Origin: Bradyrhizobium sp. B124
Lineage (GTDB): Bacteria; Pseudomonadota; Alphaproteobacteria; Rhizobiales; Xanthobacteraceae
Direction of reading: 5' to 3'
DNA: 64,000 nt
Assembly (NCBI RefSeq): GCF_038967635.1
Contig: NZ_CP152413.1
Coordinates: 5,894,001 to 5,958,000, forward strand
The position numbers and the translations under genes were made by a program. Of the stretch, positions 43,291 to 51,559 are shown one piece after another (positions within the stretch are counted from its first letter, which is position 1; the number at the start of each line of letters is the position of its first letter). The notes under the pieces were generated by a model. It did no database searches, was not told the DNA's origin, and was given only the letters and a program-made list of their open reading frames with translations.

Positions 43291-43624
43291 CGTCGCTAGG
43301 TGACCGCTACCATCAGCGGCGACAACGTCGCCCTCCTCACAAACTCCATACTAGCAGCTTTCTCGACGTTCGAACGGGATCGTGGGGGCGATTTTGGCGA
43401 TCCGCTCGCGTGGCGTGAGATCGCGCGGAAAGCGCAATCGCCGGACGAACTCAGGCCCAGGTTGCGGCTAAACCAAAGTATGTCGTCCCCATCCGAATGT
43501 AACGGCCGGATCAACCTCCGTTCAATGGCCGGTTTCCTGCCGGTGGCTACGCTTATTGGGTAACTCGATGACAGTAGAGGCCTTTCGGGGTTCAGCAATC
43601 GCCAATCAGAGACGGGAGATTGAA
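43291..43624. other. Divergent intergenic region, about 330 bases
   Basis: It presumably carries the promoters of the kinase operon (minus) and of the small gene at 43625 (plus). No symmetrical operator or FixK/RegR-type site is clear enough to name. Confidence 0.35.
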
Positions 43625-43891
43625 ATGCCCAACACGCGCCTGCATCTGATCCTTTGCTCCGACGACGTCGCGCGCGAGACGACGTCTCAGAGCCGTAACC
43701 GCAGCTTCCAGCCCTCCGTGATCGACGGCGGCAAGCAAGCAGCGACCGTGCAGGCCGACAATTCCTGGATCGATCTGCTCGACGTCTTCGATTTGAGCGT
43801 TGTGCTCTGCCAGGCGAGCTACCTGGCCTTGCTGGGGGCAAGCCTCGCGGCGCTGCAGCCGCAATTGAACGTGCCGGATCCAGGATCGTAG
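43625..43891 (+). CDS. Small hypothetical protein (88 residues)
   Basis: ATG at 43625 has GGGAG 7 bases upstream; a start at 43556 is less likely. It opens MPNTRLHLILCSDDVARETT and has a hydrophobic C-terminal half (WIDLLDVFDLSVVLCQASYL, ALLGASLAAL) that could form a membrane-associated or amphipathic helix. No family recognised. It is divergent from the sensor kinase operon and might share its control; this is inference from location. Confidence 0.5.
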   Translation: MPNTRLHLILCSDDVARETTSQSRNRSFQPSVIDGGKQAATVQADNSWIDLLDVFDLSVVLCQASYLALLGASLAALQPQLNVPDPGS

Positions 43892-44052
43892 CCCGCTCTG
43901 GATCCAAGTCCGGCAGGCTGCCGGGACCGACGCGCTGGCTGCTCACGCCTGGGTCGCGCAAAACGGGTCCGACAACAGCCTCCGTGAGAGCCCGGAATCC
44001 ACTCCCCGTCTAGCCCCGGCCCTGATGGATTCCGGGCTCAGTTCCTTCCGTC

Positions 44053-44092
44053 GTCATTCCTCGATGCGCAATTTAGCATCGGGGAATGACGA
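44053..44092. terminator. Hairpin downstream of glnD
   Basis: CGTCATTCC-TCGATG and CATCG-GGGAATGACG form a long stem with an internal bulge, 20 bases past the glnD stop on the minus strand. A second stem, GCCCGGAATCCA/TGGATTCCGGGC, lies at about 43989-44039. No T-run, so a role in termination or mRNA 3' protection is tentative. Confidence 0.45.
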
Positions 44093-44110
44093 GTGGAGCG
44101 AGGCGACGCG

Positions 44111-46903
44111 TCACGCCGCCGGCTTCGCCGCCTGATCCTCGCTCGACAACAGATGCAGCAGGGCGCTCTTGATCGCGGCCTGCCGGGTCGGCGCGGTGAT
44201 CTGGGCGCCGAGCAGGTCGGTGACATAGAACACGTCGCGGGCGCGTTCGCCGAAGGTCGCGACATGCGCCGAGGCGATGTTGAGGTTGAGCTTCGAGATC
44301 GCTGTGGTCAGCTGGTAGAGCAGGCCGGGGCGGTCGAGGCCGGAGACCTCGATCACGGTGTAGCGGTCGGACCACTGGTTGTTGATGGTCACTTCGGGCT
44401 CGACGATGAACGGCCGCGCCTTGCTGCGCACCGCGCGCTTCGCCACCGCCTCGGGCAGCCTGAGCTTGCCTTCCAGCACCTGCTCGATCATCTCGCCGAT
44501 CCGCGTCGCGCGGCGGCCCTCGTCATCGTCGCGATCGTACTCGCGCGAGATCGAGATGGTGTCGAGCGCGCGGCCGTCGGTCGTGGTGTAGATCTGCGCG
44601 TCGACGATGTTGGCGCCGGCCGAGGCGCAGGCGCCCGCGATGATCGACAGCAGCCAGGGATGGTCGGTCGCCAGAATCGTGAGCTCGGTGACGGCGCGGA
44701 CCTCGTCGAAGCCGACATTGATCGCGAGCTTGTGGCCGGCCTGCTCGCTGGCGCGGATGAAGCGCGCCTGGCGGATCTTGCGTTGCAGCTCGACCTTGAG
44801 CCAGTACGCCGGGTAGTGTCGGCCGATATAGGCGTTGAGCTCGACCTCCGGCCATTCGGTGAAGGCGCGGCGGAATTCGGCCTGCGCCACCGCGATGCGC
44901 TGGGCGCGGTTGACCTCGGAGAAGCCGCCGGTCAGCACCGGCTCGGTCTCGTAATACAGCGTGCGCAACAGCTGCGCCTTCCAGCCGTTCCAGACGCCCG
45001 GGCCGACGCCGCGGATGTCGGCGGTGGTCAGGATCGTGAGCAGCTTCATCTGCTCGACCGACTGCACCACGGCGGCGAAATTCTCGATGGTCTTGCGGTC
45101 CGACAAATCGCGCGATTGCGCCACCGTCGACATCGTCAGATGTTCCTCGATCAGCCACGCCACCAGCTCGGTGTCGGCGGCCGAGAAGCCGAGCCGCGGG
45201 CATAGCCGCCGCGCCACCTTGGCGCCAGCGATCGAATGATCTTCCGGGCGGCCCTTGGCGATGTCGTGCAGCAGGGTCGCGATATAGATCACCGGGCGGT
45301 GCTCGGGGCGAATCTTGCGGAACAGGTCGCTGGCGACCGTGAACTCCTCATTGCCGCCGCGCTCGATGTCCTGCAGGAAGCCGATGCAGCGGAGCAGATG
45401 CTCGTCCACCGTATAGTGGTGGTACATATTGAACTGCATCATCGAGACGATCTTGCCGAAGGCGCGGATGAAATGGCCGAGCACGCCGGTCTCGTTCATC
45501 CGCCGCAGCACGGTCTCCGCATCGTTCGAGGTCAGGATCTCCATGAACAGGCGGTTGGCTTCCTCGTTGTCGCGGAGCTGGGTGTTGATCAGCTTCAGTG
45601 AGCGCGTCACCGTGCGCATCGCATCGGGATGGAAGGCGAGGTTGTTCTGCTGCGCGAGGCGGAAGATCCGGATCAGGTTGACCGGATCGTGCTTGAACAC
45701 ATCGGGCGCGGCGAGGTTGATGCGGTTGTTGTCGACGATGAAGTCGTCGCTGCCGGCCACCCGCCGCCGCTTGGCGCCGGGCCGCAGCCGCGCCACCATC
45801 CGGCTCAACACCGGCGCCGGCTTGTTGTGCTCCTCCTCGAGCTTGGCGCACAGGATCGCGGTGAGGTCGCCGACGTCCTTCGCGATCAGGAAGTAGTGCT
45901 TCATGAAGCGCTCGACGTCCTGCATGCCGGGATGCGAGGTGTAGCCGAGGCGCACCGCGATCTCGCGCTGCATGTCGAACGACAGCCGCTCCTCGGCGCG
46001 TCCGGCGAAGAAGTGCAAATTGCAGCGCACCGACCACAGGAAGTCGGCGCAGCGGCGGAAGGTGCGGTACTCCTGGGCGTCGAACACGCCGCGCTCCAGC
46101 AGCTCGTCGGTCTCGCGCACGCGGTAGACGTATTTCGCGATCCAGAACAGCGTATGCAGGTCGCGCAGGCCGCCCTTGCCGTCCTTGACGTTGGGCTCGA
46201 CCAGATAGCGCGACTGGCCGGCGCGGCGATGCCGCTCCTCGCGCTCGGCAAGCTTGGCGGTGACGAATTCAGCCGCGGTGCCCTGCACCACTTCCTTGTC
46301 GAAGCGTTCGACTAGCTCGTCATAGAGCGGCTGGTCACCGGTCAGAAAGCGCGTCTCCAGGATCGCGGTGCGGATCGTCATGTCGCCGCGCGCCTGGCGG
46401 ATCGATTCATCGACCGAGCGCGTGGCGTGGCCGACCTTCAGCCCCATGTCCCAGAGGCAATAGAGGATGGCTTCGGCGACTTGCTCGCCCCAGGCGGTCT
46501 GCTTGTAGGGCAGGATGAACAACAGATCGATGTCGGATTCCGGCGCCATCAGCCCGCGGCCATAGCCGCCGGTCGCGACCACGGCCATGCGCTCGGCGCC
46601 CGAGGGGATCGGCGAGTGATACAGATGCCGGGTCGCCGCCGCGTAGAGGATGCGGATGATCTCGTCCTGCACGAAACAGAGTCGTTCCGCGCAGTGCCGG
46701 CCGTGGCGGTCCTTCAGCAGCAGCGTCTGCGCCGTGGCGCGCGCCGCGATCAGCTCGGCCTTGAGCAGCTGCGCCATCGCGGCGCGGAACTGGTCCTCGC
46801 GCCCGGCATGCTGTTCGGCGAGTGCATTGACCGCCGCGGTGATCCGCTCGGTCTCGAAACGACCATCCGCTTCAGGGCGGACTTCGGCTACGACGCTGTC
46901 CAT
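44111..46903 (-). CDS. glnD: [Protein-PII] uridylyltransferase/uridylyl-removing enzyme
   Basis: 930 residues, ATG at 46903. Nucleotidyltransferase motif at 112-129 (GGYGRGLMAPESDIDLLF), the linker domain, the HD hydrolase motif (ATLLHDIAKGRPEDHSIAG) and two C-terminal ACT domains (TILATDHPWLLSIIAGACAS and IEVSGLDRPGLLYQLTTAIS). It uridylylates PII at low glutamine and removes the group at high glutamine, placing it at the top of nitrogen control. Length and domain order are standard. It stands alone, followed downstream by hairpins and upstream by a divergent ABC operon. Confidence 0.96.
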   Translation of the reverse strand: MDSVVAEVRPEADGRFETERITAAVNALAEQHAGREDQFRAAMAQLLKAELIAARATAQTLLLKDRHGRHCAERLCFVQDEIIRILYAAATRHLYHSPIPSGAERMAVVATGGYGRGLMAPESDIDLLFILPYKQTAWGEQVAEAILYCLWDMGLKVGHATRSVDESIRQARGDMTIRTAILETRFLTGDQPLYDELVERFDKEVVQGTAAEFVTAKLAEREERHRRAGQSRYLVEPNVKDGKGGLRDLHTLFWIAKYVYRVRETDELLERGVFDAQEYRTFRRCADFLWSVRCNLHFFAGRAEERLSFDMQREIAVRLGYTSHPGMQDVERFMKHYFLIAKDVGDLTAILCAKLEEEHNKPAPVLSRMVARLRPGAKRRRVAGSDDFIVDNNRINLAAPDVFKHDPVNLIRIFRLAQQNNLAFHPDAMRTVTRSLKLINTQLRDNEEANRLFMEILTSNDAETVLRRMNETGVLGHFIRAFGKIVSMMQFNMYHHYTVDEHLLRCIGFLQDIERGGNEEFTVASDLFRKIRPEHRPVIYIATLLHDIAKGRPEDHSIAGAKVARRLCPRLGFSAADTELVAWLIEEHLTMSTVAQSRDLSDRKTIENFAAVVQSVEQMKLLTILTTADIRGVGPGVWNGWKAQLLRTLYYETEPVLTGGFSEVNRAQRIAVAQAEFRRAFTEWPEVELNAYIGRHYPAYWLKVELQRKIRQARFIRASEQAGHKLAINVGFDEVRAVTELTILATDHPWLLSIIAGACASAGANIVDAQIYTTTDGRALDTISISREYDRDDDEGRRATRIGEMIEQVLEGKLRLPEAVAKRAVRSKARPFIVEPEVTINNQWSDRYTVIEVSGLDRPGLLYQLTTAISKLNLNIASAHVATFGERARDVFYVTDLLGAQITAPTRQAAIKSALLHLLSSEDQAAKPAA

Positions 46904-47101
46904 ACGTTCATCCGATATCGGACCAAGCTGTTGCTGTCACTGACCAAAGTATATGGACAGCAGCTCCATTCTGTTTCCTGGGCACCCAGAGCAAGTCTGT
47001 GCTCGCGCCGCAAAACAAAGGGTAGAGATTTTCTCGTTGACCGCAAGGCTAACTCATTGAATTAAAAGTGTGTTTTTTAATCAACCCAAGGGGATCGACG
47101 A

Positions 47102-48076
47102 ATGCAGAATTTTTCCCGGCGCGCGTTTGCGGCGCTGCTCGCGGTCTCGACATTCTTGCCCGGCGCGGCGCTCGCCGCCGACGCGCTGAAGGAGATCCGG
47201 ATCGACTGGGCGACCTACAATCCGGTGTCGATGGTCCTGAAGCAGAAGGGCCTCTTGGAGAAGGAGTTCGCCAAGGACGGCATCAGCATCGTCTGGGTGC
47301 AGTCGGCCGGCTCCAACAAGGCGCTCGAATTCCTCAACGCCGGCTCGATCGATCTCGGATCGACCGCAGGCTCCGCCGCCTTGGTCGCCCGGATCAACGG
47401 CAACCCGATCAAGTCGATCTACGTCTATTCGCGCCCCGAATGGACCGCGCTGGTCACCACCAAGGACTCCAAGATCGCGTCGGTCGCCGACCTCAAGGGC
47501 AAGCGCGTCGCGGTGACGCGCGGCACCGACCCGCACATCTTCCTGGTCCGCGCGCTGCTCGGCGCTGGTCTCACCGAAAAGGACATCACCCCGGTGCTGC
47601 TGCAGCACGCCGACGGCAAGACCGCGCTGATCCGCGGCGACGTCGACGCCTGGGCCGGCCTCGACCCGATGATGGCGCAGGCGGAGGTCGAGGACGGTGC
47701 CAAGCTGTTCTACCGCAAGGCCGACGCCAACACCTGGGGCATCCTCAATGTGCGCGAGGAGTTTTTGAAAGCGCATCCGGACATCGTCCGCCGCGTGCTC
47801 GCGACCTACGAGGAAGCACGGAAATATTCGCTGGCGAACTATGACGAGCTGAAGAAGACCTTCATCGCCGTCACCAAGCTGCCGGATGCCGTGGTCGACA
47901 AGCAGCTCAAGGAGCGTACCGAGCTGACCCACAGCCGGATCGGTAGCCCCCAGCGCGAGTCGATCCTGGCCGCCGGCCTCGCCTTGCAGCAGGCCGGCGT
48001 GATCGACGCCAAGACCGACGTGAAGGCCGCGCTTGACAGCCTGATCGACGATCAAGTCCCGCTGCCGACCAACTAA
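47102..48076 (+). CDS. ABC substrate-binding protein, SsuA-like (aliphatic sulfonate/nitrate type)
   Basis: 324 residues, ATG at 47102 with AAGGGGAT upstream. Signal peptide MQNFSRRAFAALLAVSTFLP, cleavage near ALA. The mature protein is a type II periplasmic binding fold of the SsuA/NMT1 group: EIRIDWATYNPVSMVLKQKG, NAGSIDLGSTAGSAALVARI, DLKGKRVAVTRGTDPHIFLV. It is the first gene of a transporter set with the permease at 48271 and ATPase at 49113. An R6 repeat separates it from the permease gene. Confidence 0.9.
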   Translation: MQNFSRRAFAALLAVSTFLPGAALAADALKEIRIDWATYNPVSMVLKQKGLLEKEFAKDGISIVWVQSAGSNKALEFLNAGSIDLGSTAGSAALVARINGNPIKSIYVYSRPEWTALVTTKDSKIASVADLKGKRVAVTRGTDPHIFLVRALLGAGLTEKDITPVLLQHADGKTALIRGDVDAWAGLDPMMAQAEVEDGAKLFYRKADANTWGILNVREEFLKAHPDIVRRVLATYEEARKYSLANYDELKKTFIAVTKLPDAVVDKQLKERTELTHSRIGSPQRESILAAGLALQQAGVIDAKTDVKAALDSLIDDQVPLPTN

Positions 48077-48081
48077 CCATT

Positions 48082-48212
48082 GTCGTCCCGGACAAGCGAA
48101 GCGCGATCCGGGACCCATAACCACAGGGCGTTGTTATTGAACAAGGCTGTGGCCCCAGCTTGCTCTCTCACCACGCTCGGTGGTTATGGGTCCCGGCCTT
48201 CGCCGGGACGAC
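48082..48212. repeat. Dispersed repeat family R6, copy B
   Basis: GTCGTCCCGGACAAGCGAAG at the left; GGTTATGGGTCCCGGCCTTC and CGCCGGGACGAC at the right. It lies between the binding-protein and permease genes of one transporter. Confidence 0.85.
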
Positions 48213-48270
48213 GTAGGATGGAGTGGCGCGATCCCGACCTTGCAATCCCGCCGGAAGAATAGTTCTTGCT

Positions 48271-49113
48271 ATGGCCATGACCGTTGACCTGCCCGCGCTG
48301 GAACAGACGGCCGCGCCGCGTGCGGCGTCGGCGCGATGGTCGCGTTATGCGCGCCCGGTGCTCGGGCTCGCGCTGCCGGTCGTGCTTGCGCTGGGCTGGG
48401 AATTGGTCGTCCATCTCGGCTATTCCAACGGCCGCCTGGTGCCGCCGCCGTCGAAGGTGTTCGAGACCATCGTGGCGCTCGCCAGAAGCGGCGAGCTGTC
48501 GCGCCATATCCTTGCCACGCTCCGGCGCGTCGGCGCGGGCTTTGCGCTCGGCGTCGTCGCCGGCACCATCATGGGCGCGATCTCCGGCTATTGGGGCCTG
48601 GCGCGGCGGCTGCTCGATCCGACCGTACAGGCGTTGCGCGCGATCCCTTCGATCGCCTGGGTGCCGCTGTTCATCCTGTGGCTCGGCATCTTCGAGACCT
48701 CGAAGGTCGCGCTCATTGCGGTCGGCGTGTTCTTCCCGATCTATCTCGGCGTGATGGGCGCGATCCTGTCGGTCGATCGCAAGGTGGTCGAGGTCGGCCG
48801 CGTGTTCCGGCTGTCCGGCTTTGCGATGATCCGCCGCATCCTGCTGCCGGCGGTGCTGCCGGCCTATGTGGTGTCGCTCCGGGTCGGGCTCGGATTGGGG
48901 TGGATGTTCGTGGTCGCGGCCGAATTCATGGGCGCCTCCGAAGGGCTCGGTTATCTCCTGATCGACGGCCAGCAGCTCGGCAAGCCGGCGCAGATCCTCG
49001 CCGCGATCGTGATCTTCGCGATCCTCGGCAAGCTGACCGACTGGCTGATCGAGTTCGCAACCGCGCCGCTGCTGCGCTGGCAGGATGCGTTTGGCGCGCG
49101 GGGAGGGCAGTGA
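48271..49113 (+). CDS. ABC permease, SsuC-like
   Basis: 280 residues from the ATG at 48271 (MAMTVDLPALEQ); a second ATG at 48277 is possible. Six membrane helices, with LGLALPVVLALGWELVVHLG first and the EAA-type loop VGRVFRLSGFAMIRRILLPA before the end. SAxPSIAWVPLFILWLGI-like text (RAIPSIAWVPLFILWLGI) is typical of SsuC/TauC permeases. Its TGA overlaps the ATPase ATG by one base, indicating coupled translation. Confidence 0.9.
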   Translation: MAMTVDLPALEQTAAPRAASARWSRYARPVLGLALPVVLALGWELVVHLGYSNGRLVPPPSKVFETIVALARSGELSRHILATLRRVGAGFALGVVAGTIMGAISGYWGLARRLLDPTVQALRAIPSIAWVPLFILWLGIFETSKVALIAVGVFFPIYLGVMGAILSVDRKVVEVGRVFRLSGFAMIRRILLPAVLPAYVVSLRVGLGLGWMFVVAAEFMGASEGLGYLLIDGQQLGKPAQILAAIVIFAILGKLTDWLIEFATAPLLRWQDAFGARGGQ

Positions 49114-49898
49114 TGCTGGCGCTGAAGGATGTCGGCAAGACCTATCCGAACGGCGTTCACGCGCTGGAGCGCTTCTCGGCCGAGATTTCGCCCGGCGAGA
49201 TCGTCGCGATCATCGGCGGCTCCGGTTGCGGCAAGTCGACGTTGCTGCGCGCCATCGCCGGCCTCGATCGCGCCAGCACCGGCAGCGTGACGCTCGACAA
49301 TGCCGTGATCACGTCGCCGCACGCCGAGATCGGCATCATCTTCCAGGAGCCGCGGCTTTTGCCCTGGCTCAGTGTCGCCGACAATATCGGCTTCGGTCTC
49401 GCCGATCTTCCGGCTGAGGTGAGGCGCGCGCGGGTCGCGGCGGCGCTGGCTCGTGTCGGCCTCGCTGACAAGGCCGACGCCTGGCCGCAGGAGCTCTCCG
49501 GCGGGCAGGCGCAGCGGGTCGCGATCGCCCGCGCGTTGGTGCCGCAGCCGGAAGTGCTGCTGCTCGACGAGCCGTTCTCGGCGCTCGATGCCTTCACGCG
49601 GCGTGACCTGCAGGACCATCTGCTCGATCTCTGGGCCGACACGCGGCCGACCCTGATCCTGGTCACCCACGACGTCGACGAGGCCGTGGTGCTGGCCGAC
49701 CGCGTGCTGGTGATGCGGTCGCGGCCGGGCCGGCTGTTCGAGGAGATCACTATCAATCTGGCGCGGCCGCGCGACCGCAAATCGGAGCTGTTCGACACCT
49801 TCAAGCGCCGCGTGCTGACCGCGCTCGACCGCTCGCTGGACCGTTCGGTGCGTGACGTCACGGACAAATCAAGCGCCGGCGAGGCGATGTGGTGGTGA
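49113..49898 (+). CDS. ABC ATP-binding protein, SsuB-like
   Basis: 261 residues from the ATG at 49113 (GGGAGGG 6 bases upstream). Walker A IIGGSGCGKSTLLRAIAG, Q-loop IIFQEPRLLPWLSV (the LLPW text is typical of the nitrate/sulfonate/taurine group), signature LSGGQAQRVAIARALV, Walker B VLLLDEPFSALDAF and the switch His in VTHDVDEA. It energises uptake through the neighbouring SsuC-like permease. A substrate such as a sulfonate, nitrate or similar anion is the family prediction only. Confidence 0.92.
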   Translation: MLALKDVGKTYPNGVHALERFSAEISPGEIVAIIGGSGCGKSTLLRAIAGLDRASTGSVTLDNAVITSPHAEIGIIFQEPRLLPWLSVADNIGFGLADLPAEVRRARVAAALARVGLADKADAWPQELSGGQAQRVAIARALVPQPEVLLLDEPFSALDAFTRRDLQDHLLDLWADTRPTLILVTHDVDEAVVLADRVLVMRSRPGRLFEEITINLARPRDRKSELFDTFKRRVLTALDRSLDRSVRDVTDKSSAGEAMWW

Positions 49899-49955
49899 CA
49901 TCGGCGCCATAAGGCCTTACATCGGCATAAAGAAGAATAGCCGGGAGACGAGACC

Positions 49956-50465
49956 ATGGACTCCGCCGAACTCCGCGCAATGCAGGCCCCGATCAAGGAG
50001 CGCTACAAGAGCGATCCCTCGGCCGCCGTGATCACCCTGAAAGCCAAGGGCACGATCGACAACGAAAGCCTGTCCTGCAAGGTCGAAACCGGCCGCGCGC
50101 TCGCGGTCGCCGGCCTGCACCCCGCCACCGGTGGCTCCGGGCTCGAGCTTTGCTCCGGCGACATGCTGCTGGAAGCGCTGGTCGCCTGCGCCGGTGTCAC
50201 GCTGAAATCGGTCGCAACTGCCGTCGAGGTGCCGTTGAAGGTCGGCAATGTCTTCGCCGAGGGCGATCTGGATTTCCGCGGCACGCTCGGCGTCGACAAG
50301 GAGGCCCCGGTCGGCTTCCGCGAGATCCGCCTGCGCTTCGACGTCGGCACCGACGCGCCGCAGGACAAGCTCGACCTGCTGCTGAAGCTCACCGAGCGCT
50401 ATTGCGTGGTCTATCAGACCATCAAGAACGGCCCGAAAGTGTCGGTCACGATGCGGCGGGTGTGA
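49956..50465 (+). CDS. OsmC-family protein
   Basis: 169 residues, ATG at 49956 with GGGAGACGAG upstream, 57 bases after the transporter ATPase gene. The OsmC/Ohr fold is recognisable by LELCSGDMLLEALVACAGVT, which carries the two cysteines (CSGD and VACAG), and by the C-terminal LLLKLTERYCVVYQTIKNGP. The family reduces organic hydroperoxides with thiol chemistry, but several members have other roles. It may belong to the transporter operon. Confidence 0.87.
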   Translation: MDSAELRAMQAPIKERYKSDPSAAVITLKAKGTIDNESLSCKVETGRALAVAGLHPATGGSGLELCSGDMLLEALVACAGVTLKSVATAVEVPLKVGNVFAEGDLDFRGTLGVDKEAPVGFREIRLRFDVGTDAPQDKLDLLLKLTERYCVVYQTIKNGPKVSVTMRRV

Positions 50466-50473
50466 TGTCTCGC

Positions 50474-50636
50474 TTACCCTCCCCTGGAGGGGGAGGGTCG
50501 CCGCGAATGCAATGAGCGGCGGGGTGGGGTGAAAGTCTCTCCACCCGATCAGCGCCCGTGTTGAGAGATCACCCCACCTCGTTTCGCATTTTGCTTCGCT
50601 GCGTGCGAAACGATCCTCCCCCTCCAGGGGAGGATA
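50474..50636. repeat. Dispersed repeat, R7-like variant
   Basis: Arms CCCTCCCCTGGAGGGGGAGG and CCTCCCCCTCCAGGGGAGGA type, internal GGGGTGGGGTGAAAG and ATCACCCCACCTCG. Same design as R7 but a distinct sequence subfamily. Confidence 0.7.
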
Positions 50637-50648
50637 AGAAAACAAGAA

Positions 50649-51449
50649 ATGTCCCCCGAACTCCACTTCGTCCTGCTCCTCGTGCTGCGCATGGCGGTTG
50701 CCGCCGCCTTCGTGGTCAGTGCGTCCATCATCACGGAACGTTCGGGGCCGGTGATCGGCGCGCTGATCGCCACCCTGCCGATCTCGGCCGGGCCGTCCTA
50801 CACCTTCCTTGCGCTCGACCATGACGCGGCCTTCATCGCCGAAGGCGCGCTGTCGAGCCTGCCGGTCAATGCGGCGACGATCTTCATGGGCCTCACCTAC
50901 GCCGTGCTGGCGCAGCGCCGCGGCATGTGGATCAGCGCGGGCTCCGCGATCGCGTTGTGGCTGGTGCTCGGCACCATCATCCGTCAGTTCGCGTGGACGC
51001 TCGCCGGCGGTTTGATCCTCAATGCGATTGCGTTCGCGATCTGCATTCCGCTGCTGAGGCCCTATCGGCACGTCGCGAAAATGCCGCTGATCGCGCGGCG
51101 CTGGTACGACATCCCGCTGCGCGCCGCGCTGGTCGCGAGCCTGGTCGGCACCGTCGTCACCGCATCGACCTGGGTCGGTCCGCGCGTCACCGGCGTGATC
51201 GCGCTGTTTCCGATCGTGTTCTCCTCGATGATGCTGATCCTGCATCCGCGGATCGGCGGCCCCGCCACCGCCGCCGTGCTCGCCAACAGCGCCTGGGGCC
51301 TGCTCGGCTTCGGTCTCGGCATCGCGGTGCTGCATGTCGCGGTCGCGCAATTCGGCTCGGCGATCGGGCTGAGCTGCGCGCTCGCCACCTGCATCATCTG
51401 GAATCTGGTGCTGTGGCAGATCGGACGAAGGAAGAAGGCGCGAGCCTAG
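50649..51449 (+). CDS. Multi-pass membrane protein of unknown function
   Basis: 266 residues, ATG at 50649. About eight hydrophobic helices, for example FVLLLVLRMAVAAAFVVSAS, GALIATLPISAGPSYTFLAL and GVIALFPIVFSSMMLIL, with a repeated GxxxATLPIS/GVIALFPIV-like pattern that suggests two homologous halves. No transporter signature I can name. The R7-like repeat precedes it and the R2 repeat follows. Confidence 0.75.
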   Translation: MSPELHFVLLLVLRMAVAAAFVVSASIITERSGPVIGALIATLPISAGPSYTFLALDHDAAFIAEGALSSLPVNAATIFMGLTYAVLAQRRGMWISAGSAIALWLVLGTIIRQFAWTLAGGLILNAIAFAICIPLLRPYRHVAKMPLIARRWYDIPLRAALVASLVGTVVTASTWVGPRVTGVIALFPIVFSSMMLILHPRIGGPATAAVLANSAWGLLGFGLGIAVLHVAVAQFGSAIGLSCALATCIIWNLVLWQIGRRKKARA

Positions 51450-51450
51450 C

Positions 51451-51535
51451 CGTCATTGCGAGGAGCGAAGCGACGAAGCAATCGATCGTTCCGCATCCTC
51501 GAAGCGATGGATTGCTTCGCTTCGGTCGCAATGAC
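51451..51535. repeat. Dispersed repeat family R2, copy B
   Basis: CGTCATTGCGAGGAGCGAAG at the left end and GGTCGCAATGACG at the right, GACGAAGCAATCGATCG inside. Same family as 13764-13849. Confidence 0.85.
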
Positions 51536-51559
51536 GGGTGAGACATCCGGGCTACGCAA

